Part shown: positions 56,888 through 64,000 of the stretch, piece by piece | Position numbering within the stretch: position 1 is the first letter of the stretch | How the letters are laid out: each line of letters begins with the position of its first letter | Assembly (NCBI RefSeq): GCF_014356525.2 | Contig: NC_052505.1 | Coordinates: 13,433,098-13,497,097, forward strand | DNA length: 64,000 nt | Source of the DNA: Nilaparvata lugens | Taxonomy: Eukaryota; Arthropoda; Insecta; Hemiptera; Delphacidae | Direction of reading: 5' to 3' | Program-made: the position numbers and the translations under genes | Notes under the pieces: generated by a model | Databases searched by the model: none | Told to the model about the DNA's origin: nothing | The model's input: the letters and a program-made list of their open reading frames with translations, nothing else

Positions 56888-59800
56888 TTAAATAAGGAAC
56901 GGCAGAATAGCTTTCCTCTGCTTTGGATAGTTTGAGAATTCCTTTTTGTAGTTGCGATGCTTTCCTAGAGCCCAGATCGTCATCTGGTACATACCAGCGA
57001 ATGTAAACAGAGCAGCTGCAACGCAAAATGCATAATTTCATTTTCCAAATTTATGATCTTCATCTACACTTGAATTCTTTCAATTTCAACAAGAGAATAA
57101 CGTGATACCATAAAAAAAAGATTGCATCTATGTTTCTCTATGGTAATATACAGTTGCATGCTGTTCCCTAACTGTATCAAACATCAATCTGTCAGAGTAA
57201 TTGGCGCAGAAGCATTATTATCAAAGCTCAATATTTATTGAATCCATTGATAAGGGAAACGCTGCTAAGCGACTGCATTAAATTTTGTGTCATCCATGTT
57301 CTCAGTGGAGTATTATTGATAAACCAGTGAGGACGTAAACCTAGTTATAGCTTGTTCAATCCCAGAATAAAAATACCGTCTCTTGAGCAGAAAAAAGTAA
57401 TAATTTCGCTTGATAGTAGTTATTGTGAACGTGGTATTTTTGAGCTCAAAATTTATGTGTTTTTATTCAATATTCTGTGAATTAGAAGTTTTTTTCTGTT
57501 TCTTTTTCAAGTTTCATTATTGACCTATCTAAATTTGATTGCTGTTTCAAAGTAAATACATTAGAATGACCTATTGAATATTGAATAAATATTTGTTTTT
57601 CAAAATATCAATCGTTCAAAATCTTTACAAAAAAAAAATAAGCAAAGAAAGAGTTGTGCAGTAAGAAGATGTTTCACGATTCCGTTTTTGCTGATCTATT
57701 TATTTTTTCTATTATATTTAGAATAACCAATTTATATATTATTGTTTATATATTATTGTTTATATATTATTAATTTTTATAAATTATATTATACACAATT
57801 TTTAAAACTGTAAAGTAAAAAGGTCGCTGCTAGTAACCAGTGAGTAAACACTTTCTACTTCAAAGTCTTTCCAAATCTGTATAATGTATCTTAATTAAAT
57901 TACATCTATAGATAATTTTTATTAAACAAAAATCCAAATTAAATGCTGGATATTCATTATCCATATGAGTTATTCATTATCGTTTGAATAAATGCAATTT
58001 CTCAGTAATTAGAAATCTATAAAATAATTAGATACATCTAATAACTGTCAAAGGATGCAAACACATGGCGAAACAGTCGTCACTTTCCACTATGAAGTTT
58101 CAAAAACTATGTAGGCCTATAATGTTTCATAATTAGATACCATCTATAGGTTCTGTCACTAGCATTAGAATTTTGCCTTCTATTGTGTCAATGTGTGTGT
58201 TTGAGTGTAAAAGATTAGAACATACGAGGCTCGTTCCAGAATTAAGTTACACTACTTTTTCATAGCTGTGTACATGGCAGGAAAAGGCTGAAATTTTCAG
58301 GGAATTTTCTTGCAAGTTTAGTGGCAGTGCTGTAAATGTTTCATGCGGCTGCCATGATACATTCGTTAGTTGCGAGCTGTCCGTTATGAAACTACCACTC
58401 ATTTCTACTGCCAAATGAAAATACTTGGTGTCATTCGTTTTTCAACGGGAAAGAATAAAAGTGTGACTGAAAATCGCCGCAAGTTGTGTAGTGTGTATGG
58501 CTAGTTCCAACATTTGAAGAGAATTGCTAATGAATTTTGTCAAGTCAATTTTGACTAAGGTCGTTGTCTTCGGATATCTTCGACAAATCAAATCAAATTT
58601 ATTGCCTTACAAGAAGTGTTCACAAATAAATACAGATTACAAAATATAATATTTTATAATAAGAAGTATAATTTTTAGCATAATAATATACTAATTGGGC
58701 GAAACCAGCAAAACCACAGTTTGAGTGCCGGTGACGAGTACCAAAACAGAAAACGATACTATTACTTCCAATAGAAAAACTTTGATTCAACAAGGTAAGC
58801 TAAACTATAATAATTATAACTATACAATTCAATCAAGGCGAAAGTGGGGAAAACACATATTTATACTTGTTGGAGCCTTCTGAGCCAACAATACTGTATC
58901 GATGGCAATACTAGAAAAAAATCAAATCACATTTGTTGATTCAATCCAATCAATAATTTTTTTAGTTCTTGATTTAGTGATGCTATCTAAAATTAAATTT
59001 TCGGGTAACAGGTTAATCAATTTATTTACATAGGGGAACTGTCTACGGCATACTATTAGGTCTATCCTGGAATTTGATGGTGATCTGAGATTGTAAGCTG
59101 GAATGTATGGAGTGAATGTATTTTTGAATCTATTGATATAAAGTATTAATTTTTTATATAGAGTTGTCTCACTGTCAGAGCCGGGAATTCTTCATAAAGT
59201 AAGTGACTGGGATATCGTCTCGGCCTTTGGAGAGCAGCCTTTAGTATGTGCCTCTGAATCACACCTATTTTATTGAAATGAGTGTCTAAGGCACCCCCCC
59301 AAACCCTTATACCATACTAAAATATGGATTGGGCATAAGCCGAATAACTTTAAATCTGCAACACTGCTTAATCTGTAGAATTTATGAACAATATATTTCA
59401 TTTTTTTTACACATATTATCAATATATACATTCCACTTCGGATTTTGATCTATTAAAACACCTAGATATTTAACTTCTCTCACGTTTGTCAGTGATTGAC
59501 ATAAATACAGTCCCTAACAACAAAATCTGAGTTTGACGGACTACTCCTTTCAGCACAGTCAAACGAATGAATTTTAATTCCACCATTTAACATTTCCAAC
59601 GGGATGGAATTTATTGTTGGCGAGAAAGTCATATATACGCTTTTTTGTGTTTAAAGTGAGCGTGTGCAGATCAAGTCATGACAACTGCTGTGAGACCTTA
59701 TTCTGTTAGAAGTTTTGATTCTTTCCACGTAGAACCAGAAAAAACTAGAGCTGTATCATCAGCAAAAGAGATGGAATAACAACCATTTATATTAATTTTT

Positions 59801-62151
59801 AGTCAAATATTAGGTCACATGACATGAATGGACGGCCACTTCATTTTTCGTTGAGTAATGTTATTCTTCCTTCAACAGAGGATTGGAGTAAACGAGAAGC
59901 AATTGGCCTTGACATAACGTCGTCACCATACACACTACACAACACTTGGTGAATTTCAGTTACACTTTTATTCTTTCCCGTTAAAATACAGATTACAATA
60001 CGAGTTTTTCGATAGAAGTGAGTGGTAGCTCTATATTATATTGCTCGTATCTAACGATTGAATCATGGCAGCCCCATGAGAATTTGGCATTACTACCACT
60101 AAACCCCTGGAAGAAAGTCCCCTGAAAATGTCAGCTCTCTCCTGCCATGTACAGGACTATAAAAAAGTAACTAAGCTCTGGAACGATCCTCATAGAAAAT
60201 GAATACAATTAGGAGGAGTTTTATTGAATCAAATTACTAGTCCCCTTTTTTCTATTGAGACTGACACACGATTATTTTAAAATTTTGACGTTTCACTTAC
60301 TCTGATAAGAGTAAGGAATGATAATACTCTGATATGAGTATTATCTGGGGAGCTTCTAAAAACACAGAAAACAAACATGAATATAGTGAGGTCCACGTTA
60401 TAATGGCAGTGAAGAAAGATAGGAGAGCAACGTTGCCCATCCTCTGTCTTGTCAACGCCTTTTATAGACAGTACCTGATACAGTTTTATTGATGTAATAT
60501 TAACTGTTCATTCTCGTTTAAAATAATCTATTATAGTTTATCAAGCAATAAATTATATTTTTCAATAATTTCATAATGAATAATTTTCATAATTAAGATT
60601 AAATATTTTGTTAATTAGTTACCGTATTAATTCTACATTGTTGAAAGACGATCTAGCAACAGAGCATAGCGAGAAAGAGATAGCGCTATCCGCTTTGTTT
60701 AATGATAGACAAGGATTGCAATACCATTGCTAATCAAACACTGCCGTTATAACGTGGACCTCACTATAGCCCCCTTTTTTTCCATTGAGACAGAACAAAA
60801 TTATTTTAAAATTTTGACAATTCCCATACTCTGGTACGAGTATTATCTGGGAAGCTTCTAAAACACAATAAAACAAACATGACTATAGTGAGGTCCACAT
60901 TATAATGGCATTGTTTGTTTTGCAATGGTATTGCTATCCTTGTCTATCATTCAACAGAGCGGATAGCACTATCTCTTTTTCTCGCTTTGCTCTGTTGCCA
61001 AATCGTGTTTCAACAATGTAAAATTAATAACTAATTAAATATTTAATCTTAATTATGAAAATTCATTATGAAATTATTGAAAAATATCATTTCTTCCTTA
61101 ATAGAATATAACTTATTATTTTAAACTAGAATCTTCTTCTTCCTTGGCTGTGCCTTATCCCATTTAAATGGGGTCGGCATTCCTTTCTCTTAGTCTGCCT
61201 CTCCACAAAGCCCTATCCAATGCTTCCTCTCTCCTCCAACCACTCTCCCGCAAGTAGGCCGTTATTCTATCTCCCCACCTCATCCTAGGTCTACCTCGTT
61301 CTCTCACACCATCCAAAACCAAATCCTGCACTCTTCGTCCAACATAAATTATAATCGTCCAGCATTATTTTAAACTAGAATGAACAGTTAATATTACATC
61401 AATAAACCTGTATAATTAAAAACACTTCACTTGAATGGGCTACTTTTTTACAAATTAATAAGAACAATAAGAAAAATTGTAGTACACTTTATTATTTAAA
61501 ATATTACAACGACTAGTTTCGAACATAACTTAGGTCATTTTCAAGTTGAAATGTCATTGTTGGTGGACATTTCAACTTGAAAATGACCTAAGTTATGATC
61601 GAAACTAATCGTTGTAATATTTTAAATAATAAAGGGTACTAAAAGTTTTCATATTGTTCTTATTAATCTGTATAATTAATATAGAATTAATAATAGTATA
61701 GTATTATTAATCATTTTATGATAAAGTTGTTTTGTCATTGTTGCTAAATAATTAATTAATAAATACCGTCTATAGAATGCATTGACAAGACAGAGGATCG
61801 GCAACGTTGTTCTCCTATCTTTCTCCACTGTCATTATAACTTGGACCTCACTATAGTTTCGGTTATTTATGCCATCATAGAGTGTCTAGAAAAAGGACGC
61901 TAGTAATTCTATGTGACAAAATTCTGAAATGACCAATAAGGAGTAGTGAGTGACTGACCTGGCAAACACTGCGTCATGACAGTGAAGGAGACCCATGAGA
62001 GGAACTCGTAGGTGTAGTTGGGACAGGAGACGAAGTTGAAGAGCGCCGTATAGGGGTTGCCGGTAGCGACAGGAATGCGCCGCACCTTGGTGCCGGGCGG
62101 CCGCAGGTTGCGGAGAGCTACGTGGATACTCAGGTTGCCCACTTCACTCAA
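56888..62151 (-). CDS. Tecr: Very-long-chain enoyl-CoA reductase (TECR/Sc2), last two coding exons, 5' partial
   Basis: The exons in transcript order are 62151-61959 (193 nt, entered in phase 0 after a TTTTAG acceptor, ending CCAG|GTCAGT in phase 1) and 57015-56888 (128 nt, acceptor TTGCAG at 57016, stop TAA at 56890-56888). The first encodes EVGNLSIHVALRNLRPPG, then a NP-Y-T segment and SCPNYTYE, which is the conserved motif of this family, then SWVSFTVMTQCLP. The second encodes a membrane segment, YQMTIWALGKHRNYKKEF and a C-terminus ending ILPFLI. Both match the C-terminal steroid-5-alpha-reductase-like domain of TECR. The enzyme is an ER membrane protein that uses NADPH to reduce trans-2-enoyl-CoA in the last step of very-long-chain fatty acid elongation. 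About 100 C-terminal residues are present; the N-terminal ubiquitin-like region and first membrane helices lie beyond 64000. The intron 57016-61958 carries several transposons. Confidence 0.92.
57142..58222. other. TECR intron, no further feature supported
   Basis: AT-rich. A short tandem TTTATATATTATTG (three times) lies at 57730-57772. GATACCATAAAAAAAAG near 57102 resembles the end of the foldback family at 38197. Confidence 0.4.
58225..60192. mobile_element. Mariner-derived foldback element split by a LINE, in the TECR intron
   Basis: Inverted arms of about 320 bp run inward from GAGG.TCGTTCCAGA at both ends and are flanked by TA (58223-58224, 60193-60194). The arms also share TACATGGCAGGA, GGCTGCCATGAT and GGGAAAGAATAAAAGTGT. 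Read inward, the right arm encodes VLCSVYGDDVMSRPIASR and later LNEK.SGRP, matching the N-terminal DNA-binding part of mariner transposases, now broken by stops. No catalytic domain remains. A LINE fragment occupies the middle. Confidence 0.75.
58580..59830 (-). mobile_element. LINE reverse-transcriptase fragment, decayed
   Basis: On the - strand an FADD active-site motif (59766-59755, within YSISFADDTALVFSG) is followed by REVKYLGVLID-N-KW at about 59488, both standard in non-LTR reverse transcriptases. Stops and frameshifts interrupt the frame. The 3' end carries a TTTGATTTGATTTGA tail at 58586-58605. It is truncated at its 5' end. Confidence 0.8.
60239..60885 (+). repeat. Duplicated ~140-bp unit, each followed by a MITE
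   Basis: CCCCTTTTTTCTATTGAGAC..TATTATCTGGGGAGCTTCTA (60243-60383) recurs diverged at 60770-60885. Each copy ends AAACAAACATGA.TA and is followed directly by a MITE terminus, but the two MITEs point in opposite directions. Confidence 0.7.
60384..60766 (+). mobile_element. Pogo-like MITE, complete, 383 bp, in the TECR intron
   Basis: TAGTGAGGTCCACGTTATAA at the left and CGTTATAACGTGGACCTCACTA at the right are flanked by TA on both sides (60382-60383, 60767-60768). Confidence 0.85.
61133..61363 (-). mobile_element. 5'-truncated RTE-like LINE 3' end inserted in the MITE
   Basis: An 18-bp target duplication ATTATTTTAAACTAGAAT flanks it exactly (61115-61132 and 61364-61381). On the - strand it encodes an uninterrupted C-terminus with GRRVQDLVLDGVRERGRPRM, then RWGDR, EEALDRALWRGR and a stop at 61166-61164. 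The element ends in a GAAGAAGAAG microsatellite tail. The RGRPR-RW motif is typical of the C-terminus of RTE-type LINE proteins. Confidence 0.8.
61456..61667. mobile_element. Long hairpin (foldback) element inside the MITE
   Basis: Arms of about 100 bp are near-perfect mirrors: ATTAATAAGAACAATA..GGTCATTTTCAAGTTGAAATG and its reverse complement, with a loop of only a few bases near 61555. CTGTATAATTAA flanks both sides and may be a target duplication. Confidence 0.75.
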
Positions 62152-62369
62152 CTAAAACAACACCAAATAAAATAAATGATTCAATTTTATTACCATTAAA
62201 AAACAAATAAGCAAACAAATTGATAAAATAAATTTAATTTAATCAATCATTCTTTGCATGTACATTGTTTTACAAATCGTCATTCATAAAAACTAACTAC
62301 AACAACAAACAAAAAAACAACAGCAAATCAATCAATAAATTGGTCAAGGATTGACAGACCCCAGAAGAA

Positions 62370-62725
62370 AACTCTGCCATACTATAAAATTCTTTGTTTA
62401 TTAGTCAGTTTCTGAGGCAATTCTTGAATTCTTTTTTATTTGTCAGTTTGGTAATTTCTGTAGGGAGAGCATTCAAAATATTTTTGATCATATTCTGAGG
62501 GTTCGCTTCATAGAATGTAGTTCTATGGGCCTGAATTCTTAATTATCTATTATTTCTTGCATTGGACCCGTGAATAGATGCCCCTGTTGTTCAGGACTCT
62601 CGCAATTTGAATCCATACATTGCACATTCATGAATATAAAGGCCAGGAAGAGTAAGCATTCTTAAAATTTTAAATGACCCTCTAAAGGAGATTCTTGGAG
62701 ATTTTTACATGACATAGTTAATAAA
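62370..62725 (-). pseudogene. LINE C-terminal fragment, decayed
   Basis: On the - strand, separated by stops and a frameshift, are LYIHECAMYGFKLRES, then ASIHGSNARNNR, HRTTFYEANPQNMIKNILN and LPTEITKLTNKKEFKNCL, ending NKEFYSMAEF. The order HRT.FYE..PQ...I.N.LP..I..L....F and the final FYS..EF are typical of LINE reverse-transcriptase C-termini. It lies in the TECR intron upstream of the exon at 61959-62151. Confidence 0.6.
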
Positions 62726-62893
62726 ATACATAATATTTATAATAGGTAAATACAAAATTTACTGCAGATATAAAGAAAATGTAATTTTTCCGAAAATTAA
62801 CCTACTCAACTATGGGTAACCCGTGTACTATAGCCGGTGTTAGTAGCACTAATACATTTTGAGTGTGGGTGCAAATACATTGGGTGAGTGAAC

Positions 62894-63258
62894 TCACAAA
62901 TTAATCAAAATGCTTTCTGTACAATGCCTTCCAGATGTTATAATCCAGTTTTTAACAGCGTTTTTGGAAATTCTTGTGTTTTCTATTATCTTGTTGTGTG
63001 CAGGAAGTAGATTGTGGAGTTTTGGTGCTAGCTGGTTGAAGTGTCTTTGGTATGTTGCCTTCCTAGCCACGTTCTTGAAAAAGAGGTTTCTATTTATTGT
63101 GTTAAGACTGTGGTTTCTATGTGTAAAGCTTTCTGGGTTTTTGTGTAATCTGCAAATGATTTCCAAGGAGTAGAGGTGTCTTGCGTCCATCATACCGAAT
63201 TCATTTTGGAGCTGGTCGATAATCTTCTGCTTGATAATCTTCATTATCAGTATTGCAC
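62894..63258 (-). pseudogene. LINE C-terminal fragment of another family
   Basis: A 116-codon open frame contains DARHLYSLEIICRLHKNPES, FFKNVARKATYQRHFNQLAP, KLHNLLP and FKS..KNAVKNWIITSG, the layout of a non-LTR reverse-transcriptase tail. It is uninterrupted but lacks the catalytic region. Confidence 0.6.
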
Positions 63259-64000
63259 TTTTGAAAGGGGGTCAAGGTGCACGTAGTAGATTATACTTCA
63301 TAGAATCATTGCGATTTTCACTCAAAAATTTTCATTAAAATAAAAAGTTACTTGAAAGTAAATAGTTTTAATTTCATGGTTGAAAAACTGAACAAGAGAA
63401 ACGCATTCAATAACCATCTTAAAAATAGTGAATTTTTGAATAGCCTATGTTACAAAAGTTTGGGGTAGAAAAGCACAAAACCACTATAGGCACTTCTTCT
63501 TCACTACGATATACACATTTATTCAAATTTGAAAAATGAATTAGCTTAATATTCTTGTCAAATTTGAAAAATGAATCAGGTTTATATTCTTGTCATAATT
63601 ATTCTCATTATAATTATTTTTTTCTAACTGTCACAACTATTTGTATTATTTTTGTGTTTCTGGTGAAATAAATTGAATTGAATTGAAAAATCGTGAGCTT
63701 TGATACAATCAATGGTTGTTAGAAACCTCCAGATTTCAGAGTTGCTAAACGAAAATAAAAATGAAAATAATGGATATTCTAGATATTTCACGTCGCCTTC
63801 GAATCATCAAATCACAATAGATTCACCAGCAGTGCTGCAGTGATATCAGTTTAGTTTCAAGCTTTGATGAATCATAACTTTCATGAGTCACGCCAATTTG
63901 TAAACTATTACTTTATAATGAAGAGGTGCTTCTGGTTGTCGATTGATAATATTATTATTGATGGAAGGTTTTATTAGAATTGCAATTTAACCAACTGCTG
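63259..64000. other. No gene supported; LINE-type tail
   Basis: AAATAAATTGAATTGAATTG at 63667-63688 is a repeated TTGAA tail like those of LINE 3' ends. The TECR exon preceding 62151 was looked for on the - strand and not found, so it lies outside the window. Confidence 0.4.

Larger units (their letters stand above)
60886..61853 (-). mobile_element. Pogo-like MITE with two nested insertions, in the TECR intron
   Basis: It begins TAGTGAGGTCCACATTATAA and ends CATTATAACTTGGACCTCACTA, with TA on both sides. It lies in the opposite orientation to the copy at 60384 and carries a LINE fragment (61133-61363) and a long hairpin (61456-61667) inside. Confidence 0.8.

Noticed and set aside
56850..57041. 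63-codon - strand open frame
   Set aside because: Wrong frame over the last TECR exon; the spliced frame gives the true protein end.
1..64000. CRISPR arrays, bacterial operons, rRNA and intact tRNA genes
   Set aside because: None seen; the tandem repeats have no regular spacer layout, and the tRNA-like boxes belong to SINE-like repeats.

Overview
This is AT-rich, gene-poor, repeat-dense animal DNA. It most likely comes from an insect and probably a hemipteran such as a planthopper: the two genes are of insect type, and the Helitron, mariner-type, pogo-like, RTE-type and SINE-like repeats suit such a genome. The species call is inference. One assembly gap of 100 N lies at 28182-28281.

Two genes can be supported with confidence, and both are split by introns. 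A complete rolling-stone-like membrane protein gene lies on the + strand (47633-54167). It has five coding exons that join in frame to 293 residues, and all splice phases agree. The 3' end of a very-long-chain enoyl-CoA reductase (TECR/Sc2) gene lies on the - strand. Its last two coding exons are 62151-61959 and 57015-56888, separated by a 4.9-kb intron, and its 5' exons lie beyond the right edge. The two genes converge, with about 2.7 kb between their stop codons. A weaker candidate is a pair of phase-compatible exons at 36547-36695 and 37901-37982 that could be the 5' end of a secreted EGF-type protein gene. A CpG-rich patch at 39.9-40.1 kb could be a promoter or first exon.

Layout. 1-4072 holds no gene, a tandem duplication and a degraded foldback element. 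4073-4693 is a small non-autonomous Helitron. 4746-13711 is an almost intact and young LTR retroelement with 2.45-kb LTRs, GAAT target duplication and polypurine tract, but no gag/pol coding capacity (LARD-like). 13.7-36 kb is non-coding, with SINE-like copies, tandem arrays, foldback elements and the first pogo-like MITEs. 36-47 kb holds the candidate exons and a run of long hairpin elements. 47.6-54.4 kb is the rolling-stone-like gene, whose introns are loaded with MITEs, a perfect-arm palindrome and LINE remains. 56.9-62.2 kb is TECR, whose intron carries a mariner-derived foldback split by a LINE and two pogo-like MITEs with nested insertions. 62.2-64 kb is LINE debris.

The most unusual items are the coding-less LTR element with strongly C-depleted sense strand, and a nine-copy pogo-like MITE family. 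Two of its longer members share a segment encoding what may be the C-terminus of the missing transposase.
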